NCBI GenBank assembly: GCA_019055375.1
Contig: JAHQIW010000081.1
Coordinates: 1-64,000, forward strand
Length of the DNA stretch: 64,000 nucleotides
Direction: 5' to 3'
Origin: Parelaphostrongylus tenuis
Taxonomy: Eukaryota > Nematoda > Chromadorea > Rhabditida > Metastrongylidae
Shown here: one piece after another, positions 48,881-60,700 of the stretch
Numbering within the stretch: position 1 is the stretch's first letter
Layout: each line of letters begins with the position of its first letter
Notes under the pieces: generated by a model
What the model saw: the letters and a program-made list of their open reading frames with translations, nothing else
The model's database searches: none
What the model was told of the DNA's origin: nothing
Position numbers and translations under genes: made by a program

Positions 48881-50170
48881 TTGGATGCTGAGCACATTGC
48901 TAACATTATTATAACATTCTTACATTAACATTATTTACAACATTCTTGGATGTATATTTAGAACATTATGTCACTGCTAATAAGCAGTAAAATAAAGAAC
49001 TTATGATGTACAACTTATTCGAACAACGTAAGTCCGCAAAAATCATTAGTATTGCGCAGATCTCATTTCTTCATCAGTCGAGAGAGAAAAACATTTTGTC
49101 ATAGATGAGGTGAAAGTGATTTCATTGTTTCTCACTTGGGAGCACTCATCACAACCTTTGAGCCATTTCGATTTCCAAAGTAAATTCACGTGCCTTTTGA
49201 CGAATTTTAATGTTAGGGTAATACGTAAAATAGAACTACAACGACAGCCACTGATTATGACTGAAACACGGTTGAGAGAAGGACAGTGCGAGCAAGGGCT
49301 CTGGTGGTGCAGGGAGACAAGCGCACTCCTGCAAGGGATAGTCGCAGTCTCAGGATTCTTGTAACCACAAGGGATATTTCGACTTGTTCCTAATCGAAAC
49401 CTCCATCAAATCTACGATGCTGTATCTAACGCTACGGTTATACCAAGCTATACTAATTTTATATCATTGGAGAATTTGAATTTTATTATTGTATACAATG
49501 AGAACCATAATAGTAAAGAATGATTCTCTACCTGATATCACTATACTCATTCTGAGAGACTAACGATATCATGCGTCTACCTCGGTTGAATAATCACTTA
49601 CATGACTAGTAACAACTCAGTCTGACTTGTATTGATCAGAATTTGAAAAGAGCATAAAGTGATTAAATTCTTATTTGAGTGAAACTTGAAGTTAATAGTA
49701 ACTCGAAAGGAAGGCGGATAGCTCTGGCGCAACTTTAACTTCTTTTTCTCAAAAGATTTCCACTTCCATAAATCGCTTAAAGTCCGCAGTATGAATCAAA
49801 AATACATAATGTGAACAAAAGTGTCAAGTAATCAATGCAAATAGCTAAACGAAGTCTTAGTGAGCTGTGTTCCTAATTGGCTATTAAATCCAAACATCCA
49901 ACTTTTTACCTCGATTGGTTTCAGCGGTAGGTACGATGAAAGAATAAGCATAACTTCGAGAATGTTGAGAGACAAGCAAAACTTGGGACGTGATGTTTAT
50001 GAGCCATGAACTCAAACGCCACTAAGCCCTATCAGCTCAGCCGTCCTTTCTCATGTTTCAGTTTTTGTGTGACTATGGAAAACAGACTTCTCTTACTAAT
50101 ACCACAAAGAAGAAGATTTATGGCGATATTGGTAGTCCTAAGAGAATTGAGCGGTAAGCAAAAACAAGAC

Positions 50171-50237
50171 CTCAGCCGGGAATTGAACCCGAGATTCATT
50201 CATATTGATAGTTCCAACATAAAAAAACTGGGCTGAG
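50171..50237 (-). repeat. tRNA-like element
   Basis: Minus strand: CTCAGCC at the start pairs perfectly with GGCTGAG at the end, and the T arm CGGG TTCAATT CCCG is perfect, but there is no D arm or A box. Probable tRNA-derived repeat. Confidence 0.4.
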
Positions 50238-50926
50238 CTTCATTGGCAGTTAGCAAGGACGAATCAAATTATTTTGGTTCAATTCAAATGCTATATCTCT
50301 GTGATTATTGTGCAGATACCACCACTGGTTGTATTTGATTCGTAATCTCGTTCTATCATCTAAAATTTTTGAACCAAACGCATGGGTTCGGCACATATTT
50401 GCAGACTGTGGCTTTCTGTATGATTGTTGTTTAAAGGATGGTCACGTCGACTAAATGGAGTTATGAAAAACCGACTCAGAACGTTCTTACGTGACTTGGA
50501 GGAAATGACTTGATCTCGGACAAGTCTGGTGAAAGTTTACCAATTCCTACGTGATCAGCTGTTTCTCGCTACGCGACGTCGAATTCCACTCAGGTGCTTT
50601 GAGTAAGCCGCCGAGTCTCTCTGCAAATTTGTATCCAAGCACGCTATAGTGCAATTGAGTAGATTAATTAGCAAATTAAAGTCCTGAAAAGACTTTATCA
50701 TCATGAAATGATAAAATATCGTTTGAGAAAACTTTATCATCACTAAATGATGAAATACCATTAAAAAGGCCTTTATAAGGACGATTTTAGCTAACAGAGC
50801 CCATTTTTGAAAAATCCCTTACAACGAGAAAACAACATCTTCTGATAACAAACATATTTCCGACTGTTCATCAACAGTGACAGTCCAATAACATCACAAA
50901 ATGTTTGAGTCTGTTACTAGATCTGT

Positions 50927-51302
50927 TATGGATACTTATGCAGTGCTAGACAGGCGCCTGTTTCTTGCTCTTAGTCTCCTCAGTAGCACAGTGCCCCTCA
51001 GTTCGGCCCATTCTTTGGGGATATGCCCTTATATAAAGGAATCGAGCAGAATAGTAGATCATAGCTAGTCAGGTGAGAAAATCCCCGACACTGCACTGAC
51101 CACAGTTGAGTGTATGCGACGAGCAGAGTAAATCATACACCACTCTCGACCGTTTATATGAGCAGTGATCTACTATTCGGCGTCGATTTCTTTTATAGGA
51201 GTATAATCCCAAGGGACAGCCTGAACCGGGGGGCACTGTGCTACTGAGTGGTGTGGAAGGACAAAACAGGCGCCTGTCTAGCACTGTATAAGTACCCATG
51301 AC
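50927..51302. repeat. Fold-back element
   Basis: Arms of about 135 bp (50927-51061 and 51163-51302, inverted) share CAGTGCTAGACAGGCGCCTG, CAGTAGCACAGTGCCCC and GAATAGTAGATCA, separated by about 100 bp. Each arm contains the self-complementary word GACAGGCGCCTGT. Related words recur near 51360 and 51805. No coding capacity. It could be a MITE or a structured RNA. Confidence 0.75.
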
Positions 51303-52185
51303 ATACCTTCTAACAAGCTCAGAGAAGTTATCATGCAATCAGGTTATCCACGTGCTGAGCAGGGTCTATGAAAACGGTCGAGAGTAAGGTATGTTATAAT
51401 TTAACATTTGCCTCCTTTTTATTTAGTCTGTGTTTTTGTTGCCATTCAATAGTCTGAAAAATATCGATTTCGAAATGAAACTTGTTTCCTTGAATGACCT
51501 TTGCACTAGTTTCAATCATGCAGAAAGAAAGCCTTTTGCATTTGGAATGCTTAGTTACAACTTCATATCGGATTTTTTTGGTATTACATGGTAAGATTTT
51601 TGAGCAAGCTTTGTCGATATTAAATAAGTGCATTGTGTGAAACCTCTCTTTATAAGCCAAACATTACTTCCTAATTCAAACATTGTAAGATCTGCAGTAT
51701 CCCTCCTGCCGATTTCTTACTATCTTTTCGTATTATGCGTGTGACATGTCTAAAAATATTCATCGTTTGAAATAGCATTATGGAGTCGAGAACAGGCAAC
51801 AGACTAGTAGATCACTGTCCGCGGTAGGTGATGAGCTCACAATGAACGCGCGGTGCTGTCGCACGAAAATTTTTACCGCAATGCCATTTGCCTGCCATTT
51901 ACTTGATGCTCAGTCGTAATATCTTGCATGATGTAGTGAACGTCATCACATAATACCCCACGACTTTAGGTTGCATGCCGCATAGAGCCATTGTCATATG
52001 ATTACTAGTTGCATATCTCTCTGCGGACGGCGCCATTTTTGGCTGGCGGGCGCCCCGGATGGTTGCGAAGAGAGGCTGCCGGCGCCTGTTCCAAGGCTAA
52101 AGTGGAGGTTTTTTAAAGAAATTCTCAGTTTTACCATCAAGGAATGGGATTTATGTGTTGATAAATGACCAAATATTATGGGACA

Positions 52186-52496
52186 ATAGATCCTTTCATT
52201 ATTATTTGAGCCAACATGTCATGTGGTGTTAGATGAAAATTTCCCTTGACATAGAGTGTAAAACGTACGTCGTCGATAACTCTCTATAAGGAGTGTAACG
52301 CGCTCGAGAGAACTGGCTATAAAAAGATCGACAGACGACGGGTTCTGCCCGGCTGATGAATCTGTAAGGACGAAACACGTGTCTCGGGCTGTTCAAGAGC
52401 CCTTACCACACCACATGACATGTTGGCTCAAATAATAATGAAAGGATCTATTGAAATTTGGGCGTGGTCTTAACAAAGCACTCGAAGGAAGGGTAT
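52186..52496 (+). mobile_element. Family-2 hammerhead repeat, single rearranged unit with 14-bp target duplication
   Basis: 311 bp flanked by a perfect 14-bp direct repeat AATATTATGGGACA (52172-52185, 52497-52510). It has one hammerhead and ends in 45-bp inverted stretches (about 52184-52228 against 52409-52453). The sequence matches the 323-bp units at 56455-57620 with a deletion. No coding capacity. Confidence 0.82.
52347..52389 (+). ncRNA. Type I hammerhead ribozyme, family 2, with A at 10.1
   Basis: GCCCGG, CTGATGA, stem II ATCT-GTAA-GGAC, GAAAC, stem III ACACGTGT, cleavage after GTC (52381-52383), TCGGGC. Stem I GCCCGG/TCGGGC pairs fully (one G-U). Compared with the other copies, the first base of stem II is A instead of G, giving an A-C mismatch next to the core that may lower activity. 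Confidence 0.8.
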
Positions 52497-52519
52497 AATA
52501 TTATGGGACAGACTATATC

Positions 52520-54925
52520 AATGTTATTTTGCTACAATAACGCTTCTGCTCTATTCATAAGCCACATTTACAAAGAGAAAAACCAAGTATTCACGGAAAG
52601 ACCATATTTAGAACCTTTATCGAACATTCTACGGCATTCTATTTATACTTGCCTACAAGTAAATCAACTTTGTCTTCTATTTCTTCCAGTTTTCGCATAC
52701 TTTATTTCATAAAGTACATAAAAATTACGATACTGGTTATCATTTCCCTAGTTACATTGCTCTCAGAAAGAACTCCTCTCTATACTGTAGCAGTCAAAGA
52801 AGACTACGTATCGCAGTTAGCTGATATATTGCTAAAGACACGATTACTTAGAGCCAATGTCGCAAAATTCCACTCTTTGAAGTGCGAAACCGAAATTCTT
52901 TTGACTGTCACAGCTCTCTAAGGAGTCCTCTCTAGAAATAAACTAGACTTTGAAATCGCTGGGATTTGCACTATCGAATGGTTTTTAAATGTTTGCAGAA
53001 AAAACCTTAACCGGAGAGAAATCCTCATATGTGAGACAAAATTTTATTTCAACTGTCACAGTGAAAAAACAAGCTTTTCGGGAAACGAAATACGAAAAGA
53101 TACAAATTCAAATTCACTTGAATTCGGCTATCAAATGAATAATAATAATTTACTCTTTTGTATAAAAAACAAAGGCTCACGGGTTCAATCCTGAAATACG
53201 GTTCCATGCGACAGAAGTTATTTCAAAAAGTAGGGATTTCAAGGCAGTTGAGCGATTATTACAATGTTCCTTTGAAAGCTTTATTAATCCGAATTTTTAT
53301 TGGAGCACACACCACTCTTCGTAGCCCGTCTGAACGGCGCGCTAAGCTGAGGGTCATCGTCCGCAAAAGAATATGTCATGCCGACGTTGTCACCATGAGT
53401 TTGTATTCTACTACTGGGTGCGGATAGCGATGGACGGGTGGTTAATAATATGAACTACAAAAAAGCAAAGTGGGTGGTTCAACTTTCTTTTCAAGATCTT
53501 CTGCAAGAATTAACGAGGCCGTTGTAATCGCTATAGCTCGTGTTGCTCGAGATGGATTTGCTCGACTGGCACTCTGAATAATTCATGGGGAAAACGAATT
53601 CTTCAAACAGCAATTGAAACAACAGTGAAAGTGGTAGAAGACCTTTGTGTAGGTTGCATGTGAGGGAAAAAACTGAGTACTAGCAGCAGTGGGATCAGCA
53701 CATTGAATGTGATGAAGGACTTATGAACATAAATGCTGACAAGGTAAACTCCGCAGCTCCGGCTTACGTAGCGACTTTTTTCTAACGCTATGATATTTCA
53801 GGGCGAACCGTTTAATCGAAACGGTGAGCACCAGTATGGGTGTTCTTTCTTCCCGTTACTGCCTCCTCGCGCCTCTATCAAACAGCCAACCACAAGTGTG
53901 GGAGAAACGGGTGATGATCATGATCGCTTACCTGGTAGATATTTGCGGTGTGTGTTTTCTGTCCCTAACTCTGTTTTTTTTATGTCCTCAGTTGGCTATC
54001 AAAGCCATTGTAATGATGTGTCACACTGTCTCGATTATACATGATTTTCCTGAATGAAAACACCAAGAAACCTAGTTTTTCATTTGTAATCATTGAAAAA
54101 TGCGCTAACGTTTGCTGTTGGAACAACAAGAATTAGAGGTGTACAAATTAAACAAAAGGTGGTCTGTGGAATTTGAATTGAAGAATATCGGTGTCAAATC
54201 TCTAAACTGGCAACTATTGAATCATATAATCTTCGTAAAATCTTGGTTCTACTGCTTCATCACCAAGATATGGTTACATATGAATGTTCAGAGGTAACCA
54301 AAACAAAAAATACAGTAACGAAGAAAGAGTGGTAGGAAAGTGATGGCCTCAATAAAAATGTAAAATAAAAAATGCAGTGGTAGAGCGAGCTTTCGGTAAA
54401 GATGAAACGCGGATTTAATTCTCGGCTGAGGTAGAGTTTTTGTTTTCCCTTTCATCATTTTACATGATATTTGTAAATCTTACCACTGCTATGACAGGAA
54501 AATAGAGAATTTATTATCTTTGTGAAGTCCTACTAGTGCCTACTGCGTATGAGCTAGTGACGCTAAACAAACGTCCTCAGTATGGCTGACAAAGTTACGA
54601 TGGAGGGCTGCCCCAAAAAGAGTGATGAAGTGTGATGAGCGCGTAACAGTCTACTAATTCCTATTTTCATCAAGAAGGCATTTCTCCTGTGAAAACGAGA
54701 GCGTGCCATGCGATAGTTAGAGATCTTGTAATACGCTCTTATGTTTCTTCATAAGCCATCCTACAAATTCAAGAAGACTGAATGTGTTTCACTTGCATTT
54801 TCGTTCGTCAATTTCCAAAGGCTGAACAAAATATCTTCACGAAAGCAGATCTATTCAAAGTAATGCATTGGCACTCGATTGTGAAAACAATTAACAGTTG
54901 GCTTAACTCCATAAAACGATTTCAG
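52520..54925. other. No recognisable gene
   Basis: Open frames up to 90 codons without domains. One tRNA-like unit at 54371-54430 (A-box-like GCAGTGGTAGAGCGAGC, B-box-like GCGGATTTAATTCTCGG). Confidence 0.4.
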
Positions 54926-54929
54926 ATTT

Positions 54930-55075
54930 CTTCCTTAAGCCAAACACGAGGTGCTACAATGATCTTTATTTGAAAGCTGACGTTTGGGCAGTTTGCCTTC
55001 TTCAGAGCTGGAAAGGTCAAATTTTCCGCAATCTAATCAGTTAAACACCTCCATTACTCCTTAAGAAAAAACCTC
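54930..55075 (-). pseudogene. Decayed partner of the 2860-2995 exon-like segment
   Basis: About the same length and orientation as 2860-2995, with shared words such as AATTTGACCTTTCCAG (reverse complement). The frame open at 2860-2995 is here broken by a TAG and two single-base indels. The duplicated unit is unrecognised. Confidence 0.4.
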
Positions 55076-55164
55076 ACCGCTTTTTATATGTGTTTCACTG
55101 AATGATTCAAGTGGAGATCACCAGAAGAAGATCACATAGGCTCGTACTACACTCTACCCATCAA

Positions 55165-55455
55165 AATAACAATCTTATATACTGACTCATATCACGAGTG
55201 ATAACGAGGCATTCCTCCCTGCGGTTTATGACTGGATTGGTCGTATTAGTCCAAAAGCTTCCAAGATCTTTCGCACTGATGTTTTTTGCTCCTGCGCAAG
55301 GATGGTGACTTCGATTGCAAAATCAACTCCATCGTGCTTCTGCGCTTATGCGTCCCTAGCGGGGTGTTCCCTCTATTAAGACGTTTGTCAGCTAAGTGTT
55401 CTTCTATGCGGGCACAGAACGGCCTAGCCGTTTCGCCAATATATTTGTCGCTGCA
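55165..55455 (-). pseudogene. Penelope-like retroelement, GIY-YIG endonuclease remnant
   Basis: Minus strand from 55455: KYIGETARPFCARIEEH, then LNRGNTPLGTHKRRS, and after a frameshift near 55300 VRKILEAFWTN and NRREECLVITRDMS. This order (YIGET, R..EH, LEAFWI, NR.EE) is the C-terminal GIY-YIG endonuclease of Penelope-like elements, which nicks target DNA for reverse transcription. The upstream Cys-rich linker and the reverse transcriptase are missing. In many animals Penelope-like elements carry hammerhead ribozymes (established knowledge); here hammerhead arrays lie 1 kb to the right and 2.8 kb to the left. Confidence 0.82.
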
Positions 55456-56554
55456 CTATTTATTCAAAAGTCTATATTATTCAGTATTTTTTCTATTCAT
55501 CAATGAAAGGAGCCAAAAGAGACGAAAGGATGATTAATGGGAAATGAACATGGAAGAATGAGAAATCCAAATAGGGAAGATAAGTTATAAAGGACGTGCG
55601 TCTTTTTCAACGCTGTCTGATGGAACTTATCCTCCAAAACTGGGTGTTCTCGATATACAACAAGTTGGCTCAGACTTATGGAGAACTCTCATATGGATGT
55701 AAGCTTTTTTTCTCGTTTGCAAGCGTAGAGAATTTCCTGCGAACATTATCTATCTAAGAAATATTAGATCGGCAAGAAAGAGTAAACAGTTAGGGTTTGT
55801 TGCATAAGAAGCTTTACTTTTTTACAAAAGTCTCCATTTGTGCCTTAATTTGCTGCCTTTGAAGGTAAAAAGGTCTAGAACATCAAATAATCAATATTTT
55901 ATTCCGAGAAGTTCGCATTCGAGTCCACGTTTCAGTTGGCGGTAGCGATGGCCGAGAAGAAATGAGATCCAAACGGACCTGATGCCAGCATTCGAACTGT
56001 TCACTACATTTTGCCACATCGCCCTCGACCAATTCGCCATGACGATATTTGTAGTCTACATATATTTTTCTCTGCAACACGGAAATGTGTTCAAAAAAAA
56101 CTGTTCAGACCGTAAAAGTTCCCGAGATTGTCGTATAGTTGGTAATAGGTACTATCATCGAGCCCATGCCCATGGTGACGTCACAAATATCCTTTCCTCC
56201 TCCTCCTCCTGGCATTGCATCGCATAAGGCAGTCACCGTGTTACCGATAATGATGCAGTGTGGTTTTTCCTTCATAACAGTAACTGTAAGCAACTTCCTC
56301 CAAGCATTCGTTTTCTTGAAAAAATCCGTCGATAAGAAAAATTGTCACTGATTACAACGTTCGCTATTAATGCGCAATATATAAAGGAATGTAATCATTT
56401 GGATTTAGAGATAGAATAAGAATTGAATTTTTCTTTTGATGCTATTCGTTCCTTTCCTTCGAGTGCTTTATTAAGACCATGCTCAAATTTCAATAGATCC
56501 TTTCATTATTATTTGAGCCAACATGTCATGTGGTCTGGTAAAGGCTCTTGTACA

Positions 56555-56597
56555 GCCCGAGACACGTGTTTCGTCCTTACAGACTCATCAGCCGGGC
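56555..56597 (-). ncRNA. Type I hammerhead ribozyme, family 2, copy a
   Basis: Minus strand: GCCCGG, CTGATGA, stem II GTCT-GTAA-GGAC (a GNRA tetraloop), GAAAC, palindromic stem III ACACGTGT, GTC cleavage triplet, TCGGGC. Beyond a TGTACA bulge, GGTTCT/AGAGCC extends stem I, the kind of bulge that docks with loop II in natural hammerheads. Confidence 0.9.
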
Positions 56598-56877
56598 AGA
56601 ACCCGTCGTCTGTCGATCTTTTCATAGTCAGTTCTCTTGGGAGCGTCACACTCCTCATATATAGTTATCGACGACCTACGTTTTACACTCTATGCCAGGT
56701 GTCTATGTCATTCACCTAACACAGAGTGTTTTCGCACTCGATTGCTAGCTGGCTGGTATTTTATCATATTATACCTTTCCTTCGAGTGCTTTATTAAGAC
56801 CACGCTCAAATTTCAATAGATCCTTTCATTATTATTTGAGCCAACATGTCATGTGGTCTGGTAAAGGCTCTTGTACA

Positions 56878-56920
56878 GCCCGAGACACGTGTTTCGTCCT
56901 TACAGACTCATCAGCCGGGC
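56878..56920 (-). ncRNA. Type I hammerhead ribozyme, family 2, copy b
   Basis: Identical in all motifs to copy a, exactly 323 bases farther on. Confidence 0.9.
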
Positions 56921-57200
56921 AGAACCCGTCGTCTGTCGATCTTTTCATAGTCAGTTCTCTTGGGAGCGTCACACTCCTCATATATAGTTATCGACGACCT
57001 ACGTTTTACACTCTATGCCAGGTGTCTATGTCATTCACCTAACACAGAGTGTTTTCGCACTCGATTGCTAGCTGGCTGGTATTTTATCATATTATACCTT
57101 TCCTTCGAGTGCTTTATTAAGACCACGCTCAAATTTCAATAGATCCTTTCATTATTATTTGAGCCAACATGTCATGTGGTCTGGTAAAGGCTCTTGTACA

Positions 57201-57243
57201 GCCCGAGACACGTGTTTCGTCCTTACAGACTCATCAGCCGGGC
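57201..57243 (-). ncRNA. Type I hammerhead ribozyme, family 2, copy c
   Basis: Identical in all motifs to copies a and b, 323 bases after copy b; its monomer is truncated at about 57302 by the inverted unit. Confidence 0.9.
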
Positions 57244-57563
57244 AGAACCCGTCGTCTGTCGATCTTTTCATAGTTAGTTCTCTTGGGAGCGTCACACTCC
57301 CAAACCACATGACATGTTGGCTCAAATAATAATGAAAGGATCTATTGAAATTTGAGCATGGTCTTAATAAAGCACTCGAAGGAAAGGTATAATATGATAA
57401 AATACCAGCCAGCTAGCAATCGAGTGCGAAAACACTCTGTGTTAGGTGAATGACATAGACACCTGACATAGAGTGTAAAGCGTAGGTCGTCGATAACTAT
57501 ATATAAGGAGTGTGACGCTCCCGAGAGAACTGACTATGAAAAGATCGACAGACGACGGGTTCT

Positions 57564-57606
57564 GCCCGGCTGATGAGTCTGTAAGGACGAAACACGTGTC
57601 TCGGGC
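57564..57606 (+). ncRNA. Type I hammerhead ribozyme, family 2, inverted copy d
   Basis: Same motifs on the plus strand: GCCCGG (57564), CTGATGA, GTCT-GTAA-GGAC, GAAAC, ACACGTGT, cleavage after GTC at 57598-57600, TCGGGC (57601-57606). Confidence 0.9.
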
Positions 57607-57715
57607 TGTACAAGAGCCTCTTCGTTCCTTCAACCATATATCATTTTGTGCATTGGATGCTCTAGAGCTCAAGATGTAGATTCTATTAGCCTCGAATATT
57701 ACTCTCAGCCTTTAA

Positions 57716-60700
57716 CACGTTGACAACGACGTTGAAATCCTGCGCGGCACGCGGCACCGTCGTGCGGTGAGCTTGGCGGCTCCAGTGACATAGTGGTAGT
57801 TTTCTCATAAGTGGAATTTCATCGTCACTAAAGGGAGATTCATCACCAGTAAATGGTAAAATATGATAGAAGGGACATCGATAAAGCTTTTTGTGTTAGG
57901 AACAATAACGATACTTCTTCCTCAACCCGGATTTTGAGGAAAAAGCCACATACTTACAGAAACTTGATGTTTTGAGCTTTTATTGGACATCTCTATGCTG
58001 TCTTATGCATATCCATTCATACTTCAATCACACTTATTTCTTATTCTGTATGCTGGCAACTTCTCGTTCTTACTCTTTGTCGCAAATGAATAATGAACAA
58101 ATACTTCATTAGTCCGTTCTTCTGAAATAAAAAATTACAATGAGAATCTTCCACTTCGAATTGCTTCATTTCATAAAACTTCTCAAAGCCCTAATGGTGA
58201 TTCAAAATGAGAAATAGATCAACTGTTTGTCAAAAATGGTGCGGTACACTTCATTTACACATGCGATGCCATTTCATCACTAACTCTCAATAATTTCTCT
58301 ATAATCACTTAACCCCTGAGCAAGAACCTGTTCGAATTTACGAAAAGACCTCGTTCTATCGTTTTATGGAATTACTACCTTCTTATTACTAGTGTTTATT
58401 GTGTACTACCATCAAATTTTACTGTGGTGATTTTGACACTGGACATTAGCACCGTTTGCGCCCACTACATATTCCTTTTAGTTGATTGTCGTCAAGACGA
58501 CTTCATGCGCCAGATCAGATATCCATCTTTCCTAACATCTTCAACGTGATCACATCCAGGTGGTTAGACGTCCAACACTATAACAAAGACTTCCTTGTTG
58601 CCCAACTGCTTTCGATGAGTATCGTTTTCACCAATGGGAGGAATCCCTCCACCGCATAATTTGGTTCGGCTTCCACCTAACACGTCCAAACAAGAAGTTT
58701 GAATTCCCTACTCTTTCGCCATATATTGATGGAATTAAACTTTTCTTACAGATAAACTTTGTTAAATTTTACGACTTGTTCTTAGTTCACGGATGCGAGG
58801 AGGAGTTGCATTCTTTTGTATTACGGAACATCTCTGAGCAATAGACGAATTGCGCCTGAATGACTCTTTTCAAGACAAGGTCTTAAGTATCAGGAAAATG
58901 TAAGGTGGATTATGCACTGCCTTCGAAGAAGTATTGCGCACTGCAACTTTGCGACAACTCGGCATTCACTATTTCAGAGCTTTCAGAAGTGCTCGACATA
59001 ACAGATTGCAAATCATTTTGATCTTTCCATACTCCGAAGATTTAAAGGCCTTCAAAACTGCTACCACTCTTGAACGGCGTTTTATCCACTCAATTTGGAT
59101 GACACTGATGACGACGCATCGATGAGTGGTCAAAGAAGGTGTAGTCATCCATGATCTTGCCCTACTCTTTAATGACGATGGGAGGTGTTCAGAGCGACGT
59201 AATGCACACGTGCAAGAAACCAGTCAATTTCTACAAAACTGCACACAACCCATGTTCTAAAATTTTCAGTGGGGCAGACAAGTATCTGTGGCGATGAGAG
59301 GAACGGTGAGGGGAGAATACTGTCTTACACTTACAAGATGTACGGCAGAAATGAGTAGTACGAATTAGAAGTAAATTCATTTTTGTAGCTTTAGTAGGAG
59401 AAGTGAGCAAGTGAGGTAAGGCGCATCAATGATATAGCTTTTCCTGAGGAAAAGATCGCTTTTTTGTGACGTTGAAGTATTCTGACTATCTAAAATTTCA
59501 CTATAGAAATGCCATAGAATCTTCGGTAAAGTTCAAATAATGAGCTGATTATCCCAAAATCGAGACGTATTTTTTCCTCGTCGGTATTACGCACTAAAAA
59601 AGCTTCTCATAAATCGAGCTCAGTACTAGAACCTCTATTTTTTTGCTATCGAGTGGCTACTAATTGTCTACTGAAAAGCAGAAGGTACAATGTGAGTTCA
59701 GAAGAAGTACTCCCAATTTCGATCAGTGCGAACTCTGTTGCTGCTTACCCTGGTTGCATACTAGATTTCTCTCCAAATATGCTTCTTCTACAGGGTTCGC
59801 ATTGTTAAATATCTTATAAAATTGATATCACATTGAAAAGGCTATAGAAATTCACAATAAGAGCGAGAAGTATAATTTTCCCAACGATGTAACTATCGAA
59901 TCGAAAGGTGGGATTCTAGGACACGTGGGAGTTCTCCATGCTAAAAATATCTCCAATGAATAGTCTATCCCTTCACAATAATATATTGTACAAAGATCAA
60001 AATCTAAATGTAATAAGACCAAAAGCTCCAATGTAGCGTTTTAAACAAGGGCCCATCTGGTCTATAAACGAAACGTAGTCGCCTTTTCACTTATTACAGA
60101 GCAATAAAAAGGTTTTTGTATAAACTAAGCCTAGTAAAAAATCGCCATTTTTCAAGCTATCTGCTGATTACTAGTAGTCTGATGAAAATACTCTTCTGGT
60201 TGAAAAAGGTAAGAAAACAGGAGCACACTTCACAGATTGCAAATGCAGTTTTACACATATCGTAATAAAAAAGTAAGGATATTTCGAACGACTGTCGCTT
60301 TTTCTACTAAAAATGAGTTGATAAAAGTTTCTTCAGTAATATATAATGATTTATACTGACAAAGTTTCCTAAAGGTCAGAATTTCACTATATAAAGCAAA
60401 AAATCCCTCGTGAAGTTGGAAAATGAACTGTGCTTGCAAAAAGTTATCTTTTTTCGTAAGTAGAACTCAATAAGAAAGTCATTTTACAAAGCAAACTCAG
60501 TGAGATAGAAATTTTTCAAGCCATCGAATGACTATAAAAAACAGATGAAATCTGGAAAGAAGTTCCCCTTTTACAACCATGTGCTAATATCGCTGAAACA
60601 CAGATGATTTTTCGATACATAGGCATCTTAGAGCTACAAAACTTTCTATAGAAGTTTCTTCTGCAATATTTCATCATTTTATCACGGAAATACCTCCTCA

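Larger units (their letters stand above)
48070..50920. other. No recognisable gene
   Basis: Apart from tRNA-like units and a short tandem duplication near 50693-50762 (two copies of a CTTTATCATCA...AAATGAT word about 45 bp apart), nothing is supported. 49075-49180 weakly matches 28455-28560. Confidence 0.4.
56455..57620 (-). mobile_element. Family-2 hammerhead tandem array with inverted fourth unit and 10-bp target duplication
   Basis: 1166 bp: tandem minus-orientation units starting at 56455 and 56778, and a third at 57101 cut off at about 57302, period 323 bp and nearly identical, then one inverted unit to about 57620. The whole block is flanked by a perfect 10-bp direct repeat TTCGTTCCTT (56445-56454, 57621-57630), so multimer and inverted arm appear to have inserted together. 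No conserved coding frame. Near-identity of the first two units suggests recent amplification or an assembly artefact. Confidence 0.88.

Noticed and set aside
56455..57620. CRISPR array
   Set aside because: Repeats of 323 bp without spacers in a eukaryotic genome; the units are ribozyme-bearing retroelement monomers.
56423..57672. Repeated open frames (up to 98 codons) with the same peptide in each hammerhead unit
   Set aside because: The frames recur only because the units are nearly identical; they cross the ribozyme and hairpin parts and show no conserved start or domain.
59090..59120. Another hammerhead core (CTGATGA near 59107)
   Set aside because: No GAAAC, stem II or stem III follows; chance occurrence.
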